A DNA stretch of 64,000 bases from Thiohalocapsa sp. (lineage in GTDB: Bacteria > Pseudomonadota > Gammaproteobacteria > Chromatiales > Chromatiaceae), in assembly GCF_022340605.1 (NCBI RefSeq), contig NZ_JAJDNQ010000136.1, positions 1-64,000 on the forward strand, in the 5' to 3' direction. Position 1 is the stretch's first letter; every line of letters begins with the position of its first letter. The translations under genes were made by a program, and so were the position numbers. The notes beneath the pieces were generated by a model. It made no database searches. It saw nothing but the letters and a program-made list of their open reading frames with translations, and was not told where the DNA came from. This document shows, piece after piece, positions 10,019-19,824 of the stretch.

Positions 10019-10201
10019 TTAGCCTTTCGGCCCGAATAACAGCCAGAGAATGAAGCCGAGTACCGGCAGCATCAGCAGCAGCACCACCCAGATGACCTTG
10101 CCCATGGTGCCCGCATCGCTCTGCACCGTCTTGACGATGGCGTACACCACCAGGATCAGCAGCAGAAGACTAAAGAAGCCGCTCACTTCGACCATATGCA
10201 T
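10019..10201 (-). CDS. Small membrane protein with PLDc_N domain
   Basis: A 60-residue protein with two hydrophobic helices: FFSLLLLILVVYAIVKTV and, after a short polar turn, VIWVVLLLMLPVLGFILWLL ending in FGPKG. This hairpin with W-x5-LPVLG-x-L/I-W-L-FG is the phospholipase D N-terminal (PLDc_N) domain, found alone or at the N-terminus of cardiolipin synthases. As a stand-alone protein its role is unknown. GAGAGGTG precedes the ATG at 10201; an ATG at 10195 and a TTG at 10204 are alternatives. Its end abuts the 26-bp hairpin shared with phaB. Confidence 0.75.
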   Translation of the reverse strand: MHMVEVSGFFSLLLLILVVYAIVKTVQSDAGTMGKVIWVVLLLMLPVLGFILWLLFGPKG

Positions 10202-10345
10202 CAATCACCTCTCGCAGCGAATCGACGGCCATGCCACGGCGCTGTCTCCGCGGCAAGCAGCCAAGTATCTGTTTCCCCGGCCCCCGCCCACGCTGCTCGT
10301 CACACGCGCGTTTAGGCCGGTGCCCTGACCCCGCGGACGCCGCCA

Positions 10346-11263
10346 ATGACCGCCACCGCCGTCGTCATCGGCAACACCCGCTCCGGTGCCGCCCTGGAGC
10401 GCGGTGAGACACTGCTGCGGCAACTCACCGAGAGCATCCAGCGCGGCGGGCGCAACGCCGTCACCCTCCCCTTCCCGGAGGTGGCGACGGACGCACGGAC
10501 GCGCAGCGAGTTGATGCAGAACCTGGACGCCGGCGCGGACCGGGTCTACGTGCTCGGCGGCGATGGCACCGTGCGCACGGTGGCGCAGCTCCTGCTCGGC
10601 CGGGACGTGCCGCTCGGCATTGTACCCGCGGGCACGGCCAATCTGCTGGCACGCGACCTCACGCTGCCGGCGGCGCCGGAGCAGGCCATCGACGCGCTGG
10701 CAGAGGCCCGCGTCCGGCACATCGATGTGGCCCGCTGCAACGGCGCGATCTTCCTTTGTGCCGCAATGTTCGGCATGTCCACCGACCTCGCCCGGGCGCG
10801 CGAGGCGGCCCGCGGACTCGGCGCCCGGCACATGCTGCCGCAGCTGTTGCGCAAGGCCTACTGGGTGCTCAAGCGCTATCCGTTCCATCGCATCCGGCTG
10901 CACATCGACGACGAGCCGATGATGCTCACCACCCGCGCGCTGATGGTGACCAACAACCCGCTCGAGCCCCGGGCCGGTCTCTACCCGCCGCGAGCATCCC
11001 TGGACGCCGGAAGTTTCGGCGTCTATGGCGTGCGCGAAGGCCCCCTCTACGACCTGCCGCGGCTGGCGCTGACCCTCCTCAGCGGGACCTGGCCGGACGA
11101 GCCCAGGGTGTTCCACTGCGTATGCCGGCGCCTGCGCATCGAGACCATGCGCCCCGCGCGCACCACGGCGCTGCTGGACGGCGAGCACGAGCCCCTGCGG
11201 GCGCCGCTGGCGTTCGATGTGCTGCCCGGTGCCCTGCCCGTGCTGGCGCCGGTACCTGACTGA
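10346..11263 (+). CDS. Diacylglycerol/lipid kinase family protein
   Basis: A cytoplasmic or membrane-associated lipid kinase of the DAGK catalytic family (YegS/DgkB type), 305 residues. Seen: the N-terminal Rossmann-like strand AVVIGNTRSG, the nucleotide signature VYVLGGDGTVRTVAQLL (GGDGT) and PLGIVPAGTANLLARDL, which corresponds to the G[TS]xNxxAR motif. The C-terminal beta domain ends with TTALLDGEHEPLRAPLAFDV, where LDGE is a conserved element of this family. The exact lipid substrate cannot be told from sequence. The metallophosphoesterase gene starts 27 bp downstream on the same strand, so the two are probably co-transcribed. Confidence 0.85.
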   Translation: MTATAVVIGNTRSGAALERGETLLRQLTESIQRGGRNAVTLPFPEVATDARTRSELMQNLDAGADRVYVLGGDGTVRTVAQLLLGRDVPLGIVPAGTANLLARDLTLPAAPEQAIDALAEARVRHIDVARCNGAIFLCAAMFGMSTDLARAREAARGLGARHMLPQLLRKAYWVLKRYPFHRIRLHIDDEPMMLTTRALMVTNNPLEPRAGLYPPRASLDAGSFGVYGVREGPLYDLPRLALTLLSGTWPDEPRVFHCVCRRLRIETMRPARTTALLDGEHEPLRAPLAFDVLPGALPVLAPVPD

Positions 11264-11290
11264 GCGCCGCGCCGGCCGTGCCACACAGCC

Positions 11291-12085
11291 ATGCCCCGCA
11301 TCCTGCACCTATCCGACCTGCACTTCGGCCGCGAGCGGCCAGACTTGGTGGCGGCGTTGCTGGCGCAGGCCCGGCACCTGGCGCCGGACCTGGTGGCCAT
11401 CAGCGGCGACCTCACCCAGCGCGCCCGCCGCCGCGAACTCGCCGCCGCGCGCCGCTTCGTCGATGCCCTGCCGCCGCCGGTGCTGGTAGTGCCCGGCAAT
11501 CACGACATCCCGGGCGTTACCCCGCGCCGGCTGCTGACGCCCTGGCGGCGCTGGCGGCGGGTCTTTCCAGACGGCTTCGAGCCCGTGCTCCAGGGTGCGG
11601 ATTTCACCGTGGTGGGGGCAAACAGTGTTCGCGTGGGCGGCCCCTACCTGGATTGGTCCCGGGGCCGCCTGGACGAGGCGCAGGTGGAGCGCCTGGCACG
11701 GCGCCTGGAGGCGTCGGCGCCCGCGGACCTGCGCGTGCTCGTGCTGCACCACCCGCTGCTGCTGACCGACGCCGGCCGGCATCGCGGTCTGGTGGGAGGC
11801 GCGGCGCTAGCGTTGCGGCGTCTGGCCCGGGCCGGGCTGGACCTCGCCCTCGGCGGGCATGTGCACTTGCCCTACGCTGGCCGGGTGAACGGTGTCGTGG
11901 TGGCCCATGCCGGCACCAGCGTGTCCGACCGGCTGGTGGGGGCCGCCAACGGCTTCAACCTGTTGCATGCGGACCGCGCGCGCATCGTCGTGGAGCACTG
12001 GCGCGCGGCGGACGACGGGCGCTTCGTGCCGGACGGCAGGAGCAGCTTCCCACGGCGCATGCGGCGAGAGGCAGGCAACGATTGA
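11291..12085 (+). CDS. Calcineurin-like metallophosphoesterase
   Basis: A 264-residue two-metal phosphoesterase. The five-block metal-binding pattern is complete: ILHLSDLHFG (D-x-H), VAISGDLTQRA (GD), VLVVPGNHDIPG (GNHD), VLVLHHPLLL (H) and LALGGHVHLPYAG (GHxH). The size and single-domain layout fit phosphodiesterases related to the CpdA/UDP-diacylglucosamine hydrolase superfamily, but nothing fixes the substrate. Its position just after a lipid kinase gene suggests a shared lipid or nucleotide context, which is inference. It ends 75 bp before the end of a convergent regulator gene. Confidence 0.85.
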   Translation: MPRILHLSDLHFGRERPDLVAALLAQARHLAPDLVAISGDLTQRARRRELAAARRFVDALPPPVLVVPGNHDIPGVTPRRLLTPWRRWRRVFPDGFEPVLQGADFTVVGANSVRVGGPYLDWSRGRLDEAQVERLARRLEASAPADLRVLVLHHPLLLTDAGRHRGLVGGAALALRRLARAGLDLALGGHVHLPYAGRVNGVVVAHAGTSVSDRLVGAANGFNLLHADRARIVVEHWRAADDGRFVPDGRSSFPRRMRREAGND

Positions 12086-12160
12086 CCGGCGCTTCCCGGG
12101 CGCGGCGTGACGGCGAGCCACTACCAAGCGAGATGCCTGGTATCAGCGGCGGGGCGACCT

Positions 12161-13300
12161 TCAGCGGCAGCTGCCGTCGGCGGGGTTGCCGCCGACACGG
12201 ATGCTGATGCGAACCTCGGCACCGCGGCGCGACCCGTTGCGGAGCGTCAGACAACCGCCGAAAAGCTCGATGCGCGAGCGCAGGCTATACAGGCCGAAGC
12301 CGCCGCGCTTGCCATCGGCAGCCGCCGCGACAAGGCCCGGGCTCGGCGTGGCTTGGCCCTCAGTCAGCCAGGACGGGGGAAAGCCCCGGCCGTCGTCGGC
12401 GACGCTGATGTGCAGCAGGTCGTCGTCACAGTCCACCCGCAGCTCCGCCCGCTCGGCCTCGGCGTGCTTGGCCGCGTTGATCAGCAACTCGCGTACGCCG
12501 TGAAACAGCATCACCGCCAGCACGTCCGGCAGGGGCGGCGCGTGCGCACACTCGCATCGGACCTGAAGCCCCCACTGCTCGCGAATGCTCGTCGCCAGCC
12601 ATGCCAGGGCCGGGCAGAGGCCGTGTTGGAGCAACGGCGGGCTCAGCTCGAATACCAGCGAGCGCAGCTGCCGGATGGAGCCCTCCACGAGCTTCAGGAG
12701 TTGCTCGCGGCGCTGGCCCAGGTCCGCCGTCCCCTCGAGCAGGATGCGCGCCAGCACCAGGTCCTGAATTGTGGTGTCATGCAGTTGTCGCGCCAACTGC
12801 CGCCGCTGGCGCTCCTCTACGGTGGCCATCTGCACGTTCAGCTCCCGCAGACGCAGGTTGGCCTGCTGCAGCCGCGCGCTGCGCTCGTCGAGTGCGGTGT
12901 GGAGGCCGCGCGACAGGCGCGCCAGCGTGGCATGGGTGGCCACGCGCGCCAGCAGCACCGCTACGGCGAAGGGCTTGACGATATAGTCAACACCGCCGGA
13001 CTCGAAGCCGCGGAGGATTTCGGGCTCGTCGCCCTTGGCGGTGAGGAAAATGACCGGGGTCCGGCTGGTGGCATTCACCTGCCGCAGTCTGCGGCAGAGC
13101 GCATAGCCGTCCGCGTCAGGCAGCATGACGTCCAGCAGGATCAGGTCCGGCGGCCGCGCCGCTGCCGCCGCGACTGCATCCTCGCCACACGCCGCGGTGG
13201 CCACCGCGTAGCCTTCGTGTGACAGCAGTCCCGCGACATAGAGGCGCGTGGCCTCGTCGTCATCGACCACCAATATCTCGGCCTTTTGGGCTGACTCCAT
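12161..13300 (-). CDS. Receiver domain-histidine kinase (HisKA_3 type) regulator
   Basis: A cytoplasmic two-component protein with the order receiver then kinase, 379 residues from the ATG at 13300. The receiver covers about 8-125, with the acidic pocket LVVDDDEA, phosphoacceptor Asp in LILLDVMLPDADGY, Thr in IFLTAKGD and Lys in VKPF. A coiled segment follows (ERSARLQQANLRLRELNVQM), then a NarL-partner type dimerisation box with RRQLARQLHDTTIQDLVLAR (the His is in LHD). The ATPase domain has ELLINAAKHA, VADDGRGF and GGFGLYSLRSRIELFGG. No membrane segment or DNA-binding domain is seen. It follows the giant sensor kinase on the same strand, so it may receive phosphate from it and signal to an unlinked LuxR-type regulator. 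A TTG at 13387 would add 29 residues. Confidence 0.85.
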   Translation of the reverse strand: MESAQKAEILVVDDDEATRLYVAGLLSHEGYAVATAACGEDAVAAAAARPPDLILLDVMLPDADGYALCRRLRQVNATSRTPVIFLTAKGDEPEILRGFESGGVDYIVKPFAVAVLLARVATHATLARLSRGLHTALDERSARLQQANLRLRELNVQMATVEERQRRQLARQLHDTTIQDLVLARILLEGTADLGQRREQLLKLVEGSIRQLRSLVFELSPPLLQHGLCPALAWLATSIREQWGLQVRCECAHAPPLPDVLAVMLFHGVRELLINAAKHAEAERAELRVDCDDDLLHISVADDGRGFPPSWLTEGQATPSPGLVAAAADGKRGGFGLYSLRSRIELFGGCLTLRNGSRRGAEVRISIRVGGNPADGSCR

Positions 13301-13541
13301 CAATGTGTCGAATCCGTGCAAGAAGGCTAGCCGGCGACGGAGCGGCCGGCGCGGGAAGCCTGCGTGTGCAGACACCTTTGGCAGCAAATTCTTGAGGCTA
13401 CGGCAACACCCGCTGCCATCATGTCGGCCTCAGGTTGACATTGGCGCGCCTGTCAGCCCTCGGCATACTCAATCCGGACCGTCGGTCTGCGCACCCTCCC
13501 GCACGCGTCGCGGGCGGCATTGTGCAACAGGCAAATCTAGG

Positions 13542-16500
13542 CTAACGCCCGCCGGACTCACATTCCGGTTCAGAGGCTGTCGAAGGAGCGGCCAAAGCCG
13601 CATCCACCAGGTTCAGCACCGCCTCCAATTCGATGAGGACGGCGTGTGCCTGCTCGGCCCAGTTGCCCGCGTCACGCAGCACCGTCATCGCGTCAGTCGC
13701 CCGTCGTTGCAAGCGTTCCGCCCCGATGACACCGGCGACACCCTTCAGCCCGTGCACGATGCGCCCAGCGGCCTGGGCATCGGCGCTCCCGAGCGCCGCC
13801 CGCAGCGCCGATGGATCCTTGCCGTGCTGGGCATGAAAGGATGCGAGCACGCGTCGATACAGCCTGGCATCCCCGCCGGCCCTGCTCAATCCGAGGGCGA
13901 AATCCACCGCCATCGGCCGAATCCCGGCCGCTCCGGACAGGTCGGCAGCGCCGAACATCGCCACCTCGTCAGCGGACGCGGATTCCGTCGTGCGCCGCGC
14001 CCGTGGCCATCGGAGCCACTGCCGGCCCCGGTCGGTGTCCGCGGGGGCCGGATCACGGTCCGTCGGCGCCTGCGGCACAACCTCCAGAGCGCTGCATAAC
14101 GCCGCATGCAGCGCCTCCGGCGACACGGGCTTCACCAGATGTGCGGTCATTCCCGCGACAAGGCTGCGCCGCCGATCGTCCGGCAGCGCGTGCGCCGTCA
14201 GCGAAATGATGGGCGGCGCGCGGCCGCCGAGGGCCTTGCGGATCATCCGTGCAGCCGCGAGACCATCCAGCTCCGGCATCTGGACGTCCATCAGGATCAC
14301 GTCGCAGGGTTCGTCCACGGCCCGGCGCACCGCCGCACGGCCGTTCACCGCCGTGCTCACGCGGCAGCCGGCACGCTCCAGCAGTGAGCGGACGTACGTG
14401 CGGTTGGTCTCATTGTCCTCCGCCAGCAGCACACGCAGGCCAGGCCAGGCACCCGCGCCGAGCGCCTTGGCCGCCGTTGCTCCCTCCGCCGGCTCGGTGC
14501 CGTGCAATCCGGCGCGCACTTGCGCATACAACCGTGCGCGGGACGCGGGCAGCGACAATGCCGACGACTCCCCGTCGCCCGCGAAGCGCAGCACAGGCAC
14601 GCCCTGTTGCGCCGCGGCTGCCGACAATGACTGCTGCAGCAAGGGCGAAGCCTTCGCGCTGCGCAGCGCCAGCAGCACCGCCCAGCCGCGGGCACCACGC
14701 GCCTGCGCATCGCCGGCGGACGACGGCGCCAGCCGCTCGAGCGCCGCGTGCGCGTTCCCCACCACTTCCACGGCCAGCCCGAAGGCGGCGATCTGCCGTG
14801 CCAGGGCCGCCGCCCGACCCGCGTGCGCATCGCAGATCAGGGCGGCAACCGGCTCGTCCGGCGGGGCCAGGTGCCAGTCCGGGCACCCATCGGCGGTGCG
14901 CTGTAGTGCGATGATGAAGCTGAAGCAACTCCCGAGCCCGGGCTCGCTGTCCACCTGGATGTCGCCGCCCATCAGGCCCACCAGCTCCCGGCTGATGCTG
15001 AGGCCAAGCCCGGAGCCCTGGAAGCGGCGCGTCGACGAGGCATCGGCCTGCCGGAACGGCTGGAACAGGCCGGCACGCTGGGACGGCGCGATGCCGATGC
15101 CGGTGTCCGTCACCGAGAAGCGCAGCCGGCAGTCGGCGGACGTCGCACCGACCACCTCCACCCGCACACAGACCTCGCCGCGAGGCGTGAACTTGATGGC
15201 GTTGAAGGTCAAGTTGAGCAACACCTGTTCCAGGCGCAGCGCGTCGCCCACCAGCCGCGAAGGCGCCGCGGGGTCCACGTCGAACCACAGCAGCAGCTCC
15301 GCCTGCCGGGCCTCCACCTCGGCGACGCCCTGCAGGTTCTCCAACACCTCGTCCAGCGAGAAGGCGGCATGCTTCAGCACCATGCCGCCGGCATCGATGC
15401 TGGAGAGGTCCAGTACGTCGTTGATGAGACCGAGCAGCGAGCGCGAGGCGCCGTGCAGCCGCTCCAGCCAGCCCCGCTGGCGGGCGTCCAGCTCGGTGTC
15501 CAGGCACAGCCGGGCCATGCCCATGATGGCGTTCATGGGCGTGCGCATCTCGTGGCTCATGTTGGCCAGGAACTGGCTCTTGGCCGCCGCCGCCACCTGT
15601 GCCGCATCCCGCGCGGCCACCAGGTCGCGGTTCAGGCGGGTCAGCTCATGCTGGCGATAGAGCAGCAACAAGGCGACCACGGCAGCCACCCCCAGCACCT
15701 CCAGCAGCAGGGTCAGGTCCGTGCGCTGCTCGATGGTGAACCTGGTCTGCTTCATTTCGATGGCGTCGCGCTCCGCGGCCGTCACCGCCGCCACCGCCTT
15801 CTCCATGACCAGATGCAGCAGCGGCTCGTCGCTGCGGGTGGCGACCGAGATCGGATAGCGGTTCTCCAGCTGGCCGATGATGTGCAGACCTCCGGCGCTG
15901 TCGTCCACCATCCGCCCGGCGTTTTCCAGGGTCGCCACCGCGGCCCTCACCCGGCCGGCGGCGAGCGCCTCCCGCATGGCCGCGGGAGACACCACCGGGA
16001 CCAGATCCAGGTCCGGGTCCCGGCGGCGCAGCTCGGACTCGATGGCAGAGGATTCGGGCACCGCGATGGCCTCCCCGCGCAGGGCCGCGATGCCACGCAC
16101 GAACGGCGTCTCGCTCGGCGCCACCAGCACATGTGTAAGGTTGAAGTAGGGCGTAGTGAAGTCGAGATAGGCTTCGCGCTCGTCCGTGCGCACGGCACCG
16201 GACAGCAGATCGCAGCGGCGCTGGCGCACGAACGCCTGCGCCTGGGTCCAATTCTCACTCGGAACGGGGACGAGCTCGACGCCGAGCTTGTGGGCGAAAA
16301 GCTCGAGGTAATCGCGGAACAGGCCGCGGTGCTCCCCGTCCGCGAGGTAGTCGTATGGTCTCCAGACCTGATTGAAGCAGTACCGCAGCCGGTTGCCCTT
16401 GGACGCCAGGTACTCGCGCTCCACGAAGCTGAGCCGCACCTGCCCCGGCAGCAACGGCGGGAAGGCCGCGAGATGGTGCTGCCGAATCAACTCGCGGCGG

Positions 16501-19500
16501 TCGGCCGGCAGCGCCGCCAGGGCCTTGTCGATGGCGCTCAGGAGCAGCGGCCAGTCCCGGCGCACGGAGAACACGAGCCGCACCTTGTGGTCGAGCGTGT
16601 AGGCCGACTCCGTCAACGGCGCGCCGCCCTCGGGGGCGAGGAAGTTGCCGGTGATCTCGTTGCCGATGACCGCATCCAGATCGCCCGCCAGCAGCTTGTT
16701 GATGGCCCCCGCACCGGTGCTAATGGGCACCGCCTCGACGCCCGGGATGGCGGCGAGATACTTCTTGTTCACCAGCACCCCGGCGCCATACCCCACGCGG
16801 CGGCCGGCAAGATCAGCCCGGCCGTGGATGCCGAGCGGGTTGCCGGCGGGCACGTAGACGGTGTGCAGCATCTCCGTGTAGGGATCGCTGAAGGCGAGAC
16901 GATCGGCACGCTCCGGTTGTGGCAGCGAGGCCGTAAGGCCGTCGATCTCGTGGTTCAGCGCCTGCTCCACCAGCGTGGACCAGTCCCCGACCACCAGGCG
17001 GATACGGGTGCCGAGCAACGCATTGATGGCCTCGACGGTGTCATGGTCGATGCCGGCGGGCTCGCCTTGCGCATCCAGGTAGGTGAGCGGTGCCCAGTCC
17101 GGGTCGGCGCCGAAGGTGATGTCCGTATGGGCATCGAGAAAATCCCGCTCCTCCTGCGTCAGCGCGACCGGCGGCGTCGCGGCCGCGGCGGCCTCGCCGC
17201 CCAGAAATTCCGCGTGCAGCCGGTGCAGCACCGCAGGCGGAATCGCGGCGACGGCCGCATCGAGCACCTCGCCCAGCACGGCCTGATCCGCACGCACCGC
17301 GAAGAAGCTCGCGCGCTGTTTGGGCAGACCGCCGGCAAGGCTGCTGGGGCCTTCGACGACGTCGGCGATGCCCTTCTGCGCCATCACGTAGCGCGCATGG
17401 GTCTGTTCCATGACGGCCGCGTCCGCATCGCCGCTGGCCACCGCGCGCAGGGCCGCCTCGGCGTCAGTCACGGGCACGCGCACCGGCGGTGGCTCGATGC
17501 CCGTTGCCAGCGCGTCGGCCGCGCCGTCCGGCCACAGCGCCAAGCGCCGGCCGGAGAGGTCGTCGAGGGTTGCGAGCACGGGGGCGCCGGTGCGGCTGAA
17601 GATGCGAAACTCGAGGTTTCCGGACAGCTCGCCAAGGCGCAGCCAGCGCTGGCGCTCCGGCGTCGCCATGAGGTTCAGCACCGCATCCGCATGGCCATCC
17701 TGTATCGCTGCCAGGGCCTGTTCCATGGGTGCGCTGGTGAATTCGACCTGAAGCCCGAGCAGCGCGGCGGCGTTGCGCATCAGCCCCACCGTATAGCCCG
17801 TCGCATGGCCATTGCGGGTCATCGCGTAGGGCGGCATCTCGGCATGGACCAGCCGCAACCGCTTGCGCCCGCTCAGCCAATCCCGTTGCGTCTCGGTGAG
17901 CGGCAGCAACGGCCCCGGGCGCAGGTACGTCAGCGAGTCGTTGTCACCGAACCAGCGCGTCCACAGACGCATCAGGGCGGCGGGGTCCAGCGACGCCTGC
18001 GCCTTGTCCAGGATGCTGCGCAGCGCCGGCAGATCGCGGCGCACCGCGAAGGGGTGGGCCTCCAACGGCAGCTTGATTCCCGGGGGCTTCAGCTCGCCGG
18101 CGACGGCGAGGTCCGTGAGCCGCTCCGCCGCCAGTTGATGCAGCGCCACCTGTCGCGGCATGACCGCAGCATCCGCACGGCCGCTGGCGACGGCGTGCAG
18201 CGCCTCGGTGAAATCGGACACCGGCACGCGGAGAATGTCCTTGCAGCAGCGGCTCAGCAACGCCCCGGCGGCGTCGGCGCCGAGGCTCGCGACCCGATGC
18301 CCGCGCAATGCCTCCAGCGAGCCCAGGTCGCCGCGCCCGCGGCGCACAACGATGACCAGGTGTACCGGGTAGGACTGCTTGCTGAACAGCACGTAGCGCT
18401 CGCGCTCGGGGGTGCGGATGCTGTTGACGACGAGGTCCGCACTGCCCGTGCGCAGCTCCTCGCTGATGCGATCGACCTCGGCCTCGCGCCAGCTCAGCGT
18501 GAAGCCCGCCCGGCGGGCGATGCGCTCCATCAGCTCTACCGAATAGCCGGATGGACCCGCCGAGGTCCTGGCGACGAAGGGCGCGACGGGCACATAGCGC
18601 ACGCTGAGCCGCGGGTGCTCGCGCAGGAAGGTCCGCTCCGCGAGCGTCAGGTCCAATGGAGACCCGGATGTGAACAGCAGCTCGTCGAGGTCCGGCGGTG
18701 CGTCGATGCGTCCCGCATCCACCAGCAGCCGGGCGACAGCCGTGAGGCTGCCGCGATCCGGCTGGCCGATGGGATGCACCTCCGGCAGCACGGCGCTGTG
18801 GGTCTGGTGCGCCTCGAAGCGCAGGTGCTCGGCGCTCTTGTTCTGGGTATTCCAGCGCGCGCGGATGAGCCGCACCAACTCGTCCGGGTGATCCAAAGCA
18901 TGGGCCCACCCGCGGTTGGTGGCTGCCACGAGCGCGGCGGCGGTGTCGGGGTCGGCGCGGACGGTGTCGGCCGCGGCAAAGAGGTTCAGGTCCGGCACCG
19001 GTACGCCGTACTCCGCCGGATCGATGATGCTGAAGGGTACGCCGCGCCGGTAGAGCTGGTAGACCTCGTTGCTGCGGTAGGCGGCCATGGCGTCGACGTC
19101 GCCGCGGACGAAGGCGTCGATGCCAGGCTCGTAGGGCAAGGTGTCCAGTGCCGAAGGCGTGATGCCGGCGCGCCGCAGCAGCATCTGGAAATTGACGCTG
19201 TCCATGAGCCCCGGCGTCATCATGATGCGCTTGCCGTTGAGTTGCTCCGGCAGCACCAGGTCCGGGTGCACCACCAGCACCAGCGGCGAGCGCTGGAAAT
19301 AGCTCGCCAGGAGCTTGATGGGCTCGCCTGCCGCATACCGGAGCAGCAGCGGGTCCGCCGCTGCCGTGCCGAAGTCGGCGCGTCCGGCGAGCACCGCATC
19401 CAGCGGATCGATGTCCGGACCGCCTTCCAGCAGGGTCACGTCGAGCCCCGCCTCGCGGTAGTAGCCCTGTGCCAATGCCGCGTAGAAGCCGGCGAACTGC

Positions 19501-19670
19501 CACTGATGGCGCCACTGCAGTTGAATGCTCACGGGCCGTGGCGGCGCGTCCGCGCTCTGCGCGTTGCTGCCGCTCGCCGACGCGGCGGACGGCAGCAGCG
19601 CGATCAGCAGCAGGAGCAACAGACGCAGCGACATCATGGTCAGGGTTGACGCGCGAGCCGGCGCGATCAT
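13542..19670 (-). CDS. Giant hybrid sensor kinase with five periplasmic binding-protein domains
   Basis: An unorthodox sensor kinase of the BvgS/EvgS type, 2042 residues. A signal sequence (SLRLLLLLLIALLPSAASA) is followed by an NMT1/SsuA-like domain (about 45-290: LQWRHQWQFAGFYAAL). Four SBP_bac_3 domains begin near 342, 593, 835 and 1080, each opening with a variant of LTxxERxFL; BvgS and EvgS have two. One membrane helix (about 1320-1340) precedes HisKA with SHEMRTPMNAIMGM (His about 1372), HATPase (DTGIGIAP, GSGLGLSISREL), a degenerate receiver lacking an Asp pocket (about 1610-1715), a full receiver (LLAEDNETN, ILMDVQMPELDG) and an Hpt domain (VHGLKG, about 1972). It probably senses several small ligands. 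ATG 19637 is an alternative start. The receiver/kinase gene lies 241 bp downstream on the same strand. Confidence 0.9.
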   Translation of the reverse strand: MIAPARASTLTMMSLRLLLLLLIALLPSAASASGSNAQSADAPPRPVSIQLQWRHQWQFAGFYAALAQGYYREAGLDVTLLEGGPDIDPLDAVLAGRADFGTAAADPLLLRYAAGEPIKLLASYFQRSPLVLVVHPDLVLPEQLNGKRIMMTPGLMDSVNFQMLLRRAGITPSALDTLPYEPGIDAFVRGDVDAMAAYRSNEVYQLYRRGVPFSIIDPAEYGVPVPDLNLFAAADTVRADPDTAAALVAATNRGWAHALDHPDELVRLIRARWNTQNKSAEHLRFEAHQTHSAVLPEVHPIGQPDRGSLTAVARLLVDAGRIDAPPDLDELLFTSGSPLDLTLAERTFLREHPRLSVRYVPVAPFVARTSAGPSGYSVELMERIARRAGFTLSWREAEVDRISEELRTGSADLVVNSIRTPERERYVLFSKQSYPVHLVIVVRRGRGDLGSLEALRGHRVASLGADAAGALLSRCCKDILRVPVSDFTEALHAVASGRADAAVMPRQVALHQLAAERLTDLAVAGELKPPGIKLPLEAHPFAVRRDLPALRSILDKAQASLDPAALMRLWTRWFGDNDSLTYLRPGPLLPLTETQRDWLSGRKRLRLVHAEMPPYAMTRNGHATGYTVGLMRNAAALLGLQVEFTSAPMEQALAAIQDGHADAVLNLMATPERQRWLRLGELSGNLEFRIFSRTGAPVLATLDDLSGRRLALWPDGAADALATGIEPPPVRVPVTDAEAALRAVASGDADAAVMEQTHARYVMAQKGIADVVEGPSSLAGGLPKQRASFFAVRADQAVLGEVLDAAVAAIPPAVLHRLHAEFLGGEAAAAATPPVALTQEERDFLDAHTDITFGADPDWAPLTYLDAQGEPAGIDHDTVEAINALLGTRIRLVVGDWSTLVEQALNHEIDGLTASLPQPERADRLAFSDPYTEMLHTVYVPAGNPLGIHGRADLAGRRVGYGAGVLVNKKYLAAIPGVEAVPISTGAGAINKLLAGDLDAVIGNEITGNFLAPEGGAPLTESAYTLDHKVRLVFSVRRDWPLLLSAIDKALAALPADRRELIRQHHLAAFPPLLPGQVRLSFVEREYLASKGNRLRYCFNQVWRPYDYLADGEHRGLFRDYLELFAHKLGVELVPVPSENWTQAQAFVRQRRCDLLSGAVRTDEREAYLDFTTPYFNLTHVLVAPSETPFVRGIAALRGEAIAVPESSAIESELRRRDPDLDLVPVVSPAAMREALAAGRVRAAVATLENAGRMVDDSAGGLHIIGQLENRYPISVATRSDEPLLHLVMEKAVAAVTAAERDAIEMKQTRFTIEQRTDLTLLLEVLGVAAVVALLLLYRQHELTRLNRDLVAARDAAQVAAAAKSQFLANMSHEMRTPMNAIMGMARLCLDTELDARQRGWLERLHGASRSLLGLINDVLDLSSIDAGGMVLKHAAFSLDEVLENLQGVAEVEARQAELLLWFDVDPAAPSRLVGDALRLEQVLLNLTFNAIKFTPRGEVCVRVEVVGATSADCRLRFSVTDTGIGIAPSQRAGLFQPFRQADASSTRRFQGSGLGLSISRELVGLMGGDIQVDSEPGLGSCFSFIIALQRTADGCPDWHLAPPDEPVAALICDAHAGRAAALARQIAAFGLAVEVVGNAHAALERLAPSSAGDAQARGARGWAVLLALRSAKASPLLQQSLSAAAAQQGVPVLRFAGDGESSALSLPASRARLYAQVRAGLHGTEPAEGATAAKALGAGAWPGLRVLLAEDNETNRTYVRSLLERAGCRVSTAVNGRAAVRRAVDEPCDVILMDVQMPELDGLAAARMIRKALGGRAPPIISLTAHALPDDRRRSLVAGMTAHLVKPVSPEALHAALCSALEVVPQAPTDRDPAPADTDRGRQWLRWPRARRTTESASADEVAMFGAADLSGAAGIRPMAVDFALGLSRAGGDARLYRRVLASFHAQHGKDPSALRAALGSADAQAAGRIVHGLKGVAGVIGAERLQRRATDAMTVLRDAGNWAEQAHAVLIELEAVLNLVDAALAAPSTASEPECESGGR

Positions 19671-19824
19671 GTACGGTGGGATAGCACCCGGAGCTCAGCC
19701 ATAGGGGGTATTGTGCACGCCTTCGGGTGCGCACACCCACGGTTAACGCTCGAAGAGCCGCCACACGGCGCGCTTGGCGGACACTGCGCACGCGAACTCT
19801 CCCTTGCACAGGACCTTCAGGCCG

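Noticed and set aside
15369..19649. 1426-codon open frame on the plus strand across the giant sensor kinase
   Set aside because: It is the antisense shadow of a gene whose minus-strand product shows five binding domains and full kinase motifs. The plus-strand translation is His/Arg/Gln-rich with no domain.
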